This document shows, one piece after another, positions 26,544 to 35,280 of a stretch of 64,000 nucleotides of DNA. Both the position numbers and the translations under genes were made by a program. The DNA is from Marseilla massiliensis (lineage in GTDB: Bacteria > Bacteroidota > Bacteroidia > Bacteroidales > Bacteroidaceae). Below the pieces are notes generated by a model, which saw only the letters and a list, made by a program, of their open reading frames with translations, was not told the origin of the DNA and ran no database searches. Location: contig NZ_JACJJL010000001.1 in the NCBI RefSeq assembly GCF_016899955.1, forward strand, positions 124,001-188,000, written 5' to 3'. The number at the start of each line of letters is the position of its first letter. Positions within the stretch are counted from its first letter, which is position 1.

Positions 26544-27116
26544 ATGAAGAAAGACTTGGGACCGCTGCTGGCGCTATACCCCATGCCGGCAACTGTGGTG
26601 GGGGTCGAATCGAATGGCAAGGTCAACTGGCTCATGGTGGCCCACGTGGGCATCATTGGCCACGACAGGCTGATGGTGAGCATGCACAAGGCCCGCCACA
26701 CCAACCAAATGGTGAAAGACAGCCGAAGGCTGTCGGTAAACATGGTCGACAAGGGCATGCTCCGCAGGGCCGACTACGTGGGGTGTGTGAGCGGGGCGAA
26801 GACCGACAAGCAGGGGGTGTTTGCCCACCACACCGGACCGGGGGGCACGCCCGTGATCGACGAGAGCCCGCTGGTGATGGAGTGCGAGGTGACCAGCGAT
26901 TATGAAACCGACACGTTCGACAACTTCATCTGCAGGGTGACGCAAACCATTGCCGACGAAAATGTGACCGACGACATGGGGAAACCCGACTACAACAGGC
27001 TGAAACCGGTGCTCTTCGACATGCCAGGATACTCCTACCTGCGCACGGGCGACGTGATATGCAGGTGTACGCTTCCGGGCAGGGAGTATGCCCGCGAAAC
27101 AGATGGCGACAACTGA
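26544..27116 (+). CDS. Flavin reductase-like (FMN-binding split-barrel) protein
   Basis: A 190-residue member of the flavin-reductase-like/flavoredoxin family. The domain shows LGPLLALYPMPATVVGVE, NWLMVAHVGIIGHDRLMVSM and NMVDKGMLRRADYVG, typical FMN-contact regions. It has no signal peptide, so it should be cytoplasmic. It probably reduces or carries FMN and could deliver electrons to an acceptor. It starts a run of four redox genes on the same strand, with 28 nt to the next gene. It is the only member of the run without an export signal. The electron partner is unknown. Confidence 0.85.
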   Translation: MKKDLGPLLALYPMPATVVGVESNGKVNWLMVAHVGIIGHDRLMVSMHKARHTNQMVKDSRRLSVNMVDKGMLRRADYVGCVSGAKTDKQGVFAHHTGPGGTPVIDESPLVMECEVTSDYETDTFDNFICRVTQTIADENVTDDMGKPDYNRLKPVLFDMPGYSYLRTGDVICRCTLPGREYARETDGDN

Positions 27117-27144
27117 AACATAACGCAACGTACACGCATACAAC

Positions 27145-27948
27145 ATGAAAAGGATTGCAATGACTCTTGCCGCCATGCTCTTGCTGATGGCGGCAGCCGA
27201 AGCCAAGACGCTCATCGTTTACTACAGCTTCACCAACAACACACATGCCATAGCCACCGACATGCAGTCGCAGCTGCCTGACGCCGACCTGCTGAGGATT
27301 GAACCGGCCGAGAAGGGGCTCGACTACGCCGCCAACGGATATGCCATAGGCAGCGCCCTGATATCTGCCATCAGGGCCAATCCCGACGACCCCGACTCGT
27401 ATCCGGCCATCGACCCGGTCAGCGTAGACTTCAGCGCCTACGACGACATTGTGGTGGCCACGCCGCTGTGGTGGAGCAACATGGCCGCACCGATGCAGAC
27501 TTTCCTCTTCGCCAACGGCAGCCGGATGGCCGGCAAGCGAATGGCGCTGGTGGTGTCGAGCGCCAGCAGCAGCATAAGCGGGGTGGAGGCCGACGCCCGA
27601 AGGCTTGTGCCCGACGGTGTGTTCGTAAGCCCCAGCCTGTGGATAAGGTCGTCGCAGACGGACAACTGCCACGCCCTCAACGCCGAATGGATAGCGCAGA
27701 CGGGCATAGGCAGCACCTCGGGCATATCTGTGGCCGGGACAGCGGCAGAGCCCTCGCTGACGGTCGACGGAACCACCATGAGCGTTGGCGGCCCTGTCGA
27801 CAGGCTGAGCATCTACGACGCCGCCGGAAGGCTTGTGCTGTCAACCGACGAAACGACGGCCGACATAAGCCGGCTGGCACCGGGGGTGTATGCCGTGAGG
27901 ATGGTGCTGGGCGACAACGCCACCACGGTGAAGGTGGCCATCGACTGA
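27145..27948 (+). CDS. Exported flavodoxin with T9SS-like C-terminal tail
   Basis: A 267-residue protein with a signal peptide (MKRIAMTLAAMLLLMAAAEA), a flavodoxin domain and a C-terminal sorting-type tail. The FMN phosphate loop is LIVYYSFTNNTHAIA (about 22-36); DDIVVATPLWWSNMAAPMQT (about 100) is the isoalloxazine-contacting loop typical of flavodoxin_4 proteins. After about residue 195 comes VDRLSIYDAAGRLVLS, TADISRLAPGVYAVRM and VKVAID, matching Por-type/T9SS tails (IYD..GR.V...LAPGVY.V). A flavodoxin outside the cytoplasm, perhaps on the surface, is unusual. The start at 27145 gives a clean signal peptide. Confidence 0.85.
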   Translation: MKRIAMTLAAMLLLMAAAEAKTLIVYYSFTNNTHAIATDMQSQLPDADLLRIEPAEKGLDYAANGYAIGSALISAIRANPDDPDSYPAIDPVSVDFSAYDDIVVATPLWWSNMAAPMQTFLFANGSRMAGKRMALVVSSASSSISGVEADARRLVPDGVFVSPSLWIRSSQTDNCHALNAEWIAQTGIGSTSGISVAGTAAEPSLTVDGTTMSVGGPVDRLSIYDAAGRLVLSTDETTADISRLAPGVYAVRMVLGDNATTVKVAID

Positions 27949-27987
27949 CGCCGGCCTTGGACGAGGCCACAGGAAGACTTCACGACA

Positions 27988-28662
27988 ATGAAACGACTGA
28001 TTAACATGGAACGACGCGATTTCTTGAAAAAAGCGCTCATGGCGGCCGGAAGCGTGGCCCTGGGCGGAGGGCTGGCCGGGGCAATAGGCAACGGCGAGAG
28101 CAACGAAAACACAAAAAACAACAAAGCTATGGACATTGTAGTACTTACAGGTAGCCCCAGGCGCAACGGCAACTCGGCCTACCTGGCCGAACAGTTTATC
28201 AAGGGGGCAAGGGAGAAGGGGCACAACGTGTTCCGCTTTGACTGCGCCATGCACAACGTGCAGCCGTGCAGGGCCTGCAACGCATGCGGCATGGACGGCC
28301 CATGCGTGATTGACGACGACTTTGAGACGGTGAGGCAGCGCATCATCGACGCCGACATGGTGGTGTTTGCCACGCCGATGTATTACTTCGGCATGTCGGC
28401 ACAGATAAAACGGGTGGTCGACCGCTTCTATGCCATCAACGGAAGGATAAAGGGCAACCCCAAGAAAACGGCTTTCATGATGACCTACGCCGACACTTCG
28501 GAAAAGGAGGCCGAGCCTATGCTCACCCACTTCCGCACGCTGGCCGACTACCTCGGATGGCAAAACGTGGGCGAAGTGGTGGCTGCCGGCGTCTGGACGG
28601 CGGGCTCGGTGAAGAATACCAAGTATGCCGCCCAGGCCTATGAACTGGGAAAGAGGGTGTGA
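27988..28662 (+). CDS. Tat-exported NAD(P)H-dependent FMN reductase/flavoprotein
   Basis: A 224-residue flavodoxin-fold oxidoreductase of the NADPH-dependent FMN reductase/iron-sulfur flavoprotein type. The N-terminus MERRDFLKKALMAAGSVALG is a twin-arginine signal (RRDFLKK), so it should be folded with its flavin before export. The domain starts MDIVVLTGSPRRNGNSAYLA, with CRACNACGMDGPC (about 80-95) and DMVVFATPMYYFGMSAQIKRVVDR. The four Cys resemble the Cys cluster region of iron-sulfur flavoproteins. ATG at 28006 would begin right at the Tat motif and is an equally good start. It follows the exported flavodoxin by 39 nt, so the two probably work together. Confidence 0.87.
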   Translation: MKRLINMERRDFLKKALMAAGSVALGGGLAGAIGNGESNENTKNNKAMDIVVLTGSPRRNGNSAYLAEQFIKGAREKGHNVFRFDCAMHNVQPCRACNACGMDGPCVIDDDFETVRQRIIDADMVVFATPMYYFGMSAQIKRVVDRFYAINGRIKGNPKKTAFMMTYADTSEKEAEPMLTHFRTLADYLGWQNVGEVVAAGVWTAGSVKNTKYAAQAYELGKRV

Positions 28663-28683
28663 ATGAAATGCTAATTAATGGAC

Positions 28684-28922
28684 AGAAGTTATAAGTATTC
28701 ATAAGTAGTTACATGGAGTTAGAAGACGTATGTACAGAGTTTATGTTATAGTTAATACTTACATGAGCAATGTCTTCTAACTCCATGTAACTACTTATGA
28801 CTACTTATAACTCCAAAAATCAACAATTTTAATTAAGGAAAGACAAATCTGAACATACGTCTTCTAACTCCATGTAACTACTTATGACTACTTATAACTC
28901 CAAAAATCAACAATTTTAATTA
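28684..28922 (+). repeat. Long inverted repeat plus 64-bp direct repeat before the CMD/ABM gene
   Basis: Left arm 28684-28727 and right arm 28772-28814 are reverse complements over about 43 bp with two mismatches, enclosing a 44-nt loop. The 64 bp at 28772-28835 recur exactly at 28859-28922, ending on the start codon of the next gene. The words (TAACTCCATGTAACTACTTATGA) are related to the GGAGTTA elements. The structure could fold into a large hairpin in the leader of the downstream gene. Confidence 0.85.
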
Positions 28923-30088
28923 TGAAAAAAACAATACTTTCCATCACCATCGCGCTCGCGGCAGGCGCGAATGGCCATGCGCAGGCAACAAACGACCATG
29001 TGGATGAAAACAAAACCGACCGCACCGAACTGTGCCGTCACAACTACCGCATGCTGTTCGGTGGCGAAGCGCTGACCGGCAAGGGCACCGACCCGGAGAT
29101 GATGGACATACTTCAGAAGTTCATCTTCGGCGATGTGTTTGCCACCGGCAACCTTACCATGAAGCAGCGCGAACTGATAACATGCGTCACGCTGGCCTCA
29201 ATGCAAACCCTGCCGCAGCTCACGGCCCACGCGGGAGCGGCGCTCAACGTCGGGGCAACGCCCGAGGAGCTGCGCGAAGCCATCTACCTGACGGCACCGT
29301 TCATCGGCTTCCCAAAGACGCTCAACGCCGTGGCCACGGTCAACGAGGTGTTCGCAAAGAGAGGCATAAGCCTGCCGCTGAAAAACCAGGCCAGCGTGAC
29401 CGAAGGCACACGCCACGCTCGCGGAGCGGCCATACAGGACAGTCTGTACAGCGGAGGCATATCGGCCGTGATGGAGGGGGTGCCGGCCGGCTTGGGCGAC
29501 GACGTGGCTCGGATGCTCACCGACTATTTCTTCGGCGACATCTACACCCGTGGGGCGCTCGACATAGGCACCCGCGAACTGCTCGGCTACTGCATACTCG
29601 CTGCCATTGGGGCCGACAGCCAGCTGCAATCACATTACCACGGAAACATAAAGGCCGGCAACTCGCCCGAAACAGTAGCCGCGGCCATAGTGCAATGCCT
29701 GCCCTACATAGGGTTTCCGGCGGCCATCAAGGCACTGAAAACCATAAGGCAGGAATACACAAAGACTGCCGCAGCAGGGGCCAAACTGGTGAGACTGTCG
29801 AAGATTGTGGTCGACCCGGCACGCATAGACGAGTACAACGCCATGCTGAAAGAGGAAATAGAGACGTCGGTGGCCGTCGAACCGGGCGTGCTAACGCTCT
29901 ATGCCATGGCCGAAAAGGATGCCCCCAACAAGATTGCCATACTTGAGATATATGCCGACCGCGACGCTTACGAGAGCCACCTGAAAACCCCTCACTTCAT
30001 AAAATACAAGCAGGGAACGCTCGACATGGTGAAAGACCTGCAGCTGATTGACACAAACCCGCTCATACCGGATATGAAAATAAAATGA
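28922..30088 (+). CDS. Exported protein with two carboxymuconolactone decarboxylase-like domains and a quinol-monooxygenase-like domain
   Basis: A 388-residue exported protein. The signal peptide is MKKTILSITIALAAGANGHAQA. Two CMD repeats follow: FGGEALTGKGTDPEMMDILQ...KQRELITCVTLASMQ and FFGDIYTRGALDIGTRELLGYCI. Neither has the CxxC of the AhpD peroxidase type. Residues about 290-388 match an antibiotic-biosynthesis monooxygenase (ABM/YgiN-like) domain (RLSKIVVDPARIDEYNAMLKEEI, YESHLKTPHFIKYK). Such combinations point to quinone or aromatic chemistry, here outside the cytoplasm. It is last in the redox run, but is separated from the previous gene by an elaborate repeat that may control it. 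Confidence 0.86.
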   Translation: MKKTILSITIALAAGANGHAQATNDHVDENKTDRTELCRHNYRMLFGGEALTGKGTDPEMMDILQKFIFGDVFATGNLTMKQRELITCVTLASMQTLPQLTAHAGAALNVGATPEELREAIYLTAPFIGFPKTLNAVATVNEVFAKRGISLPLKNQASVTEGTRHARGAAIQDSLYSGGISAVMEGVPAGLGDDVARMLTDYFFGDIYTRGALDIGTRELLGYCILAAIGADSQLQSHYHGNIKAGNSPETVAAAIVQCLPYIGFPAAIKALKTIRQEYTKTAAAGAKLVRLSKIVVDPARIDEYNAMLKEEIETSVAVEPGVLTLYAMAEKDAPNKIAILEIYADRDAYESHLKTPHFIKYKQGTLDMVKDLQLIDTNPLIPDMKIK

Positions 30089-30233
30089 AACAATGGCCCG
30101 GGCCACATGCCAATGAAACCATGGCATGATGGCGGCACCGCTTCAATACGGCGGGGCTGCCCGTTGTAAAAAATAGTTGCAGCCACGGGCGCCCGCCATG
30201 CCACCGGCATGGCATGGCCACGGGCCGTGGCCG

Positions 30234-32174
30234 TCACTGCGCCGAGGCCCGGCGGTCGGCCTCGATGAGGGCAAGCAGCCTCTCAACAGCCTCCTCCTCG
30301 GGTATGTTCTTGGCCACGCACTCCTTGCGGCGGTATAGCGATATCTTGCCGCGCCCGGCGCCAACGTAACCGTAGTCGGCATCGGCCATCTCGCCGGGGC
30401 CGTTGACTATGCACCCCATGATGCCTATCTTAAGCCCCGTCATCGACGCCGTGGCCTCCTTGATGCGCGCTATCGTAGAGCGCAGGTCGTAGAGCGTGCG
30501 GCCGCATCCGGGGCAGCTGATGTACTCGGTCTTGGTCATCCGCAGGCGCGCGGCCTGCAGTATGCCGAACGCCGTGGCCTCGATGTCGGCCTGGGGCAGG
30601 CTGCCGTCGTTCATCAGCCAGACGCCGTCGCACAGCCCATCCATCATGAGTGCACCCATGTCGGCGGCAGCCTCTATCTGGAAGTCGCCCTTGCCGTCGG
30701 CCCCGTGGCGGTACATCTGGCAGAATACCACGGGGTTTTCCACCCCGGCAGCCATCATCTCGTGCACCAGCGCACGCTGCGAACCGAGCCTGTTGGCGTT
30801 GTTTGCCACGCAAACCACCACCGCCTCGGGGTGGGCTTTGAGGCAAGCCAGATACTCTTCGGCCGCAACGCCATACTGCAACACGATAAACTTCACCGCA
30901 GCGTCGGCCATGCCCACAAACGGCAGGGCCGTATGCGGGAACACGGGGTATATCTCTGCCTCGGGATGGGCGGCGCTGAGGTCGGCCCAAACGTTGAAGT
31001 CGGCAAGCAGGGCCGGGCCTTTACGCCTTGCGGCCACTGCGGGGTCGGCGCCCGGCAATGGGTCAACTGCACCGCCGCCGGTGCGCCCGTCCACAGTCCA
31101 GTCGGCCTCGCCGGCCCATGCCGAGCCGTCGCCTATGTAAACAAAGTCAGCGTCAGACGGTGCCTTGCCGCCGATAAGGCTGCCGACAACCACCGGGACG
31201 GCGTCGCCGCCCACGCGCCCCACGCGCCTTGTATGCCGCCGGGCGGGGCTCACCCAGTTGAATCCGGGGGCCTCTTCGGCCGGTATGGGGGCGTGGCCGG
31301 CGCGGGCCGTCACATAGTCAACAAGGTGGCGGGCCACAGGTATCTCGGCTTCGGGCTCCTCGCTGAGCGACACGCGCACGGTGTCGCCAATGCCGTCGGC
31401 CAGCAGCGCGCCTATTCCCACGGCGCTCTTTATGCGGCCGTCTTCGCCCTCGCCGGCCTCGGTGACGCCCAGGTGCAGCGGATAGGCCATGCCCTCGGCC
31501 TCCATCGCGCCCACGAGCAGGCGCACCGAGCGCACCATCACCACAGTGTTGCTGGCCTTGATGGATATTACAACGTCGTCGAAGCGCTCGCGCCGGCAGA
31601 TGCGCAGAAACTCCATGCAGCTCTCAACTATGCCTTCGGGCGTGTCGCCGTAGCGCGACATGATGCGGTCGGACAGCGAACCGTGGTTCACCCCTATGCG
31701 CAGGGCTGTGTGGTTCTGCCTGCATATGTCGAGCAGGGGCACAAACCGCTCTTCAATCTTGCGCAACTCGGCGGCATACTCGGCGTCGGTGTACTCCAGT
31801 TTCTTGAACGTGCGGGCCGGGTCGACGTAGTTTCCGGGGTTGATGCGCACCTTCTCGGCATACAGCGCGGCCACCTCGGCCACCTTGGGGTTGAAGTGCA
31901 CGTCGGCCACGAGGGGCACCTCGTATCCTTCTGCCCTCAGCGCGGCGTTGATGTTGCGCAGGTTCTCGGCCTCCTTCACGCCCTGTGTGGTCAGCCTGAC
32001 GTACTCGCCCCCGGCGTCGGCTATGCGCTTTGCCTGTGCCACAGAGGCCTCGGTGTCGGTAGTCGGTGTGGTGGTCATCGACTGAATGCGTATGGGCCAT
32101 TCGCCGCCCAGGGGCGTGTTGCCTATGCTCACGGCGGTGGTCTGCCGCCTGCGGTAGTTGAACAAGTCTGTCAT
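30234..32174 (-). CDS. ispG: (E)-4-hydroxy-3-methylbut-2-enyl-diphosphate synthase, long form
   Basis: IspG converts ME-cPP to HMBPP, the penultimate step of the MEP isoprenoid pathway, using a [4Fe-4S] cluster. At about 646 residues it is the long form with a central inserted domain, as in Bacteroidota, Chlamydia and plants. The N-terminus has RRQTTAVSIGNTPLGG and IQSMTTTPTTDTEAS; the C-terminal cluster ligands are in YISCPGCGRTLYDL and GCIVNGPGEMADADYGYVG. I chose MTDLFNYRRR (32174); ATGs at 32183 and 32216 are possible. The polyprenyl synthase at 4.5 kb uses the products of this pathway. Confidence 0.96.
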   Translation of the reverse strand: MTDLFNYRRRQTTAVSIGNTPLGGEWPIRIQSMTTTPTTDTEASVAQAKRIADAGGEYVRLTTQGVKEAENLRNINAALRAEGYEVPLVADVHFNPKVAEVAALYAEKVRINPGNYVDPARTFKKLEYTDAEYAAELRKIEERFVPLLDICRQNHTALRIGVNHGSLSDRIMSRYGDTPEGIVESCMEFLRICRRERFDDVVISIKASNTVVMVRSVRLLVGAMEAEGMAYPLHLGVTEAGEGEDGRIKSAVGIGALLADGIGDTVRVSLSEEPEAEIPVARHLVDYVTARAGHAPIPAEEAPGFNWVSPARRHTRRVGRVGGDAVPVVVGSLIGGKAPSDADFVYIGDGSAWAGEADWTVDGRTGGGAVDPLPGADPAVAARRKGPALLADFNVWADLSAAHPEAEIYPVFPHTALPFVGMADAAVKFIVLQYGVAAEEYLACLKAHPEAVVVCVANNANRLGSQRALVHEMMAAGVENPVVFCQMYRHGADGKGDFQIEAAADMGALMMDGLCDGVWLMNDGSLPQADIEATAFGILQAARLRMTKTEYISCPGCGRTLYDLRSTIARIKEATASMTGLKIGIMGCIVNGPGEMADADYGYVGAGRGKISLYRRKECVAKNIPEEEAVERLLALIEADRRASAQ

Positions 32175-32263
32175 TGTGTGCATTTTAAAATGAGGTTTGC
32201 CCCGCGACAAAGCCAAGCGAGCCCCTTGCCACGGCAGCAGGGCATGCTTGGCCCGGGGGTGCT

Positions 32264-32770
32264 TCAGTTCACCTTGTATTGGTATTTCACCTCGGCCAGT
32301 TCCTTGTTGGCCTTCTCAATCTTGGCCTTCAGGCCACTCTTGTATGCCTCAAGGCGCCCGGCCAGGCCGGCATCGGCCAGCGACAGCATCTCGACGGCCA
32401 GTATTGCGGCGTTCTGCGCTCCGTTTACGCCTACGGTGGCAACGGGTATTCCCGGTGGCATCTGGATGATGCTGAGCATTGCGTCGAGCCCGTCGAGCAT
32501 GCCCTTGATGGGCACCCCGATGACCGGCAGCGTGGTCGAGGCGGCTATTACGCCCGGCAGCGCGGCGGCCATGCCTGCCCCTGCTATTATCACTTTGATG
32601 CCGCGGCCTTTCGCTCCGCGCGCAAATGCCTCCACGGCGTCGGGAGTGCGGTGGGCCGAAAGGGCGTTGACCTCAAACGGCACCTGCATCTCGTCGAGCA
32701 GCTTGCAGGCTTTCTCCATTACGGGCAGGTCGCTCGTGCTGCCCATGATGATGCTTACTAATGGTTCCAT
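32264..32770 (-). CDS. purE: N5-carboxyaminoimidazole ribonucleotide mutase
   Basis: PurE interconverts N5-CAIR and CAIR in de novo purine synthesis. The 168-residue protein starts MEPLVSIIMGSTSDLPVMEKA and has the substrate-binding SAHRTPD and IIAGAGMAAALPGVIA, all diagnostic of class I PurE. The start at 32770 fits the family; the upstream in-frame ATG at 32824 adds unlikely residues. It lies between ispG and a PAP2 protein on the same strand, 19 nt after the PAP2 gene, so it is likely in one transcript with rpoN, PAP2 and perhaps ispG. Confidence 0.96.
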   Translation of the reverse strand: MEPLVSIIMGSTSDLPVMEKACKLLDEMQVPFEVNALSAHRTPDAVEAFARGAKGRGIKVIIAGAGMAAALPGVIAASTTLPVIGVPIKGMLDGLDAMLSIIQMPPGIPVATVGVNGAQNAAILAVEMLSLADAGLAGRLEAYKSGLKAKIEKANKELAEVKYQYKVN

Positions 32771-32789
32771 GCTATGTTGTTTAAGTTCG

Positions 32790-33407
32790 TTATACAAAGA
32801 GTATGCCCACCACGGCGCAGGCAAAGCCCACCCAAAAGCCCGCCACCACCTGTGCGAGCGTGTGCTGCCTGAGTATCATCCGGCTCGTGCCGAGCAGCCC
32901 GGCGAGCATGAACACGCCGCAGAGCCAGCCCACGGGGTTGAAGCCGAATATGTCGGCAAAGGCGAAGAGCGCCCCCGCCACGCCCCCTATGGCCGCCGTG
33001 TGGGTGCTTATCTTCCACCATGCGTTGATGACGGCGCACGTTATCTGTATCAGCAGGGCCGCTATGAGTATGCCGCCCATGAACCTTGGTATGTGCATAC
33101 GCTCCATCAGGTAGACGCAGGCGAAGTAACAGGCTATCGAAATGACGTATGGCACCATGCGGCGCTCCTTGCGCCCGAGCTCCACGGGCGTCCAGCCGTT
33201 GTACCGCCTGTATGCGTGGATGAGCAGGGTCGGGGCGAGCACGGTGAAGAGATAGGCCAGCCCCACCACCGCCGCCTTGTATCTGAATGGCAGCAGGCTC
33301 AGGTAGCTGAACACGAAGAGGGCCGTGAGGCCCACCACCGGCAGGTAGAAAGGTGTGAAGACAAGGCTTATCACCCTTGCGGCAATAATCAGGTTGCGGT
33401 GTTTCAT
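32790..33407 (-). CDS. PAP2-superfamily membrane protein
   Basis: A 205-residue inner-membrane protein with about six helices. The C-terminal half carries phosphatase-like motifs: KISTHTAAIGG (motif with His, about 140) and SRMILRQHTLAQVVAG (SR-x(5)-H type, about 180). It may dephosphorylate a lipid phosphate such as a polyprenyl or phosphatidylglycerol phosphate; the substrate is not evident. Its start overlaps the rpoN stop by 4 nt (ATGA), so the two are translationally coupled. The canonical first motif (KxxxxxxRP) is weak or absent, leaving activity uncertain. Confidence 0.82.
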   Translation of the reverse strand: MKHRNLIIAARVISLVFTPFYLPVVGLTALFVFSYLSLLPFRYKAAVVGLAYLFTVLAPTLLIHAYRRYNGWTPVELGRKERRMVPYVISIACYFACVYLMERMHIPRFMGGILIAALLIQITCAVINAWWKISTHTAAIGGVAGALFAFADIFGFNPVGWLCGVFMLAGLLGTSRMILRQHTLAQVVAGFWVGFACAVVGILFV

Positions 33408-34915
33408 TTGCGTAGTCGTGCTATGGGTATACCGAGCTGCTCGCGGTATTTGGCCACTGTGCGGCGCGCTATGGGGTATCCGCGGCTTGCCAGCTCGTCT
33501 TTCAGGGCGTCGTCGCTGAGCGGGCGGCGCTTGTCTTCGGCATCGACAATGTCGCGCAGGGCGGCCTTTATGCGCCTCGTCGACAGTTCCTCGCCGCTCT
33601 CGGTGACAAAGCTATCGCTGAAGAAATGGCGCAGCGGGAACGTGCCCCAGCGCGTCTGGGCATACTTGCTGCCCGTGACGCGCGACACGGTGGATATGTC
33701 CAGCCCTGTCTTCTCGGCAATGTCCTTGAGTATCATGGGTCGGAGCGATGCCTCGTCGCCATCTTCAAAGAAGCGGTGCTGCCAGTTGATGATGGCCTGC
33801 ATGGTCAGCGTGAGCGTGCGCCGGCGCACCTTCACGGCCTCGATGAAGCCCTGTGCGGCGTCAACCTTCTTCTTTGTGTACAGCAGCGCCTCCTTCATCT
33901 GCCGGCTCATCGAGCCCTTGTTGTCTTGGTATTGGCGCATGGTGTCGACAAACGACTGCGACACGCGCAGCTCGGGAACGTCGCCCGTGTTGAGCGTGAA
34001 TGTCACCGTGCCGTCGTCTTGCGTGTCTACTATGAAGTCGGGGGTAATCTGCTGCACGCTGCGGCCAATGGTCTCGCCCATCGACGCCCCCGGCTTGGGG
34101 TTGAGCTTGCGCAGCTCGCGGATGAGCGTCTCGGCCTGCAGGTCGGTCAGCGAGAGCGACGACTGTATCTTGTCCCAGTGTTTCTTGGTGAACTCGTCGA
34201 AGTGGCGGCTCACCACTTCGCGCATGAGGCTCTTGAGCCGCGAGTCGTCGCGCCGCTCTATCTGCAGCATGAGGCACTCCTGCAGGCTGCGGGCGCCTAT
34301 GCCGGGGGGGTCGAACTCCTGCAGCCGGGCCAGCACGCTGTCCACCTCGGCGGGCGTGGTCTCGGTGCCGTGGTATATGGCCAGCTCGTCGACGATGCTG
34401 TCTGTCGACTTCCGCAGCAGCCCGTCGTCGTCGAGCGAGCCTATCAGGTACTCCATGATTGTGCGCTGACGGTCGGTGAGGTCTGTCTCGCCCATCTGCT
34501 CCTTCAGCTCGTCGTAGAACGACACGGTGTCGCCGTATACCATCTCCTCGCGCTCTTCGGCCGTCGACGCCCCGCCGTGGTACACGGGCAGGTCTTCGTC
34601 GTCGCGGCCTATCCCGGCCAGCGCCTCGTCGAGGGCCGACTGCCTTTCCTCTCTCTCGTGCTGCGCTGCGTAGTCGTCGTCGGCAGCATCGGTGTCGCCC
34701 CCGTCGTCGGCGCGCCCGTCGATGGCAGCGTCGGCGTCGGGCTGCGGCTCGGCTTCGAGCGCAGGGTTGTCATCCATTTCGGTGTTGATGCGCTCCAGCA
34801 GCTGGTTTATCGGCAGCTCGACGAGGTGCGACTGCAGCATCTGCTGCTGCGTGATGGCCTGCGTCTGCTTTAGCGCCTGTTCCTGTTTCTGAACCTGAAC
34901 CTGACCTTGAGCCAT
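33404..34915 (-). CDS. rpoN: RNA polymerase sigma-54 factor
   Basis: Sigma-54 directs RNA polymerase to -24/-12 promoters and needs activator ATPases. The 503-residue protein opens MAQGQVQVQKQEQALKQTQA, the Gln-rich region I (QQQMLQSHLVELPINQLLERI), followed by an acidic region II rich in Asp/Glu/Ala. The C-terminus has the RpoN box ARRTVAKYREQLGI and the preceding DNA-binding HTH (ISTVSRVTGSKYAQTRWGTFPLRHFF). The start at 34915 follows family N-termini; a -7 box lies about 100 nt upstream. No sigma-54 activator gene lies in this window. Confidence 0.97.
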   Translation of the reverse strand: MAQGQVQVQKQEQALKQTQAITQQQMLQSHLVELPINQLLERINTEMDDNPALEAEPQPDADAAIDGRADDGGDTDAADDDYAAQHEREERQSALDEALAGIGRDDEDLPVYHGGASTAEEREEMVYGDTVSFYDELKEQMGETDLTDRQRTIMEYLIGSLDDDGLLRKSTDSIVDELAIYHGTETTPAEVDSVLARLQEFDPPGIGARSLQECLMLQIERRDDSRLKSLMREVVSRHFDEFTKKHWDKIQSSLSLTDLQAETLIRELRKLNPKPGASMGETIGRSVQQITPDFIVDTQDDGTVTFTLNTGDVPELRVSQSFVDTMRQYQDNKGSMSRQMKEALLYTKKKVDAAQGFIEAVKVRRRTLTLTMQAIINWQHRFFEDGDEASLRPMILKDIAEKTGLDISTVSRVTGSKYAQTRWGTFPLRHFFSDSFVTESGEELSTRRIKAALRDIVDAEDKRRPLSDDALKDELASRGYPIARRTVAKYREQLGIPIARLRK

Positions 34916-35017
34916 AATATTGTCTGTAGTATGAGTATGTGTAGTCGTATGCAAAGATTGCGCAAGCGGCGGCAATTTTAACCTGCTGTCATATTTCCGG
35001 CCGTGCCTAATCTCGTG

Positions 35018-35025
35018 CAAAGTTA
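35018..35025 (-). promoter_or_regulatory. -7 box (TAACTTTG, minus strand) of rpoN
   Basis: CAAAGTTA on the + strand, about 100 nt upstream of the chosen rpoN start. Confidence 0.6.
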
Positions 35026-35139
35026 GTGCAATTAGCTTAAAGAGCAAAAGAAAACGTGATATTTATTTGATTGGCGCGGGGCCCGTGGCGGGCCGGCCAT
35101 GCCCATGGCGGGGGCCGCCACCTGTGGCGCGCCATTGCC

Positions 35140-35216
35140 AAACGGCCCATACGGGGATGCCGTATGGGCCGTTTTGTGGTTCAATACGTGCCGTTTTGCA
35201 AAGCCAAACGGCACGT
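35140..35216. repeat. Two adjacent AAACGGCC-type hairpins
   Basis: Hairpin one is AAACGGCCCATACGG with its exact complement (35140-35174, 5-nt loop). Hairpin two is ACGTGCCGTTTTGC pairing with GCCAAACGGCACGT (35186-35216). They sit between rpoN and the downstream end of the lyase gene. Confidence 0.6.
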
Positions 35217-35280
35217 TCTGCAAAACCCTGCCTTACAGAGCGTTATGCCATCATGCAACATCGGCCGACATTTGCGTGCG

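Noticed and set aside
30705..34469. Very long open frame (1254 codons) on the + strand opposite ispG, purE, PAP2 and rpoN
   Set aside because: It runs antisense through four well-recognised genes, has low-complexity His/Gly/Val/Ala composition and no domain. GC-rich codon use leaves few stops on the opposite strand.
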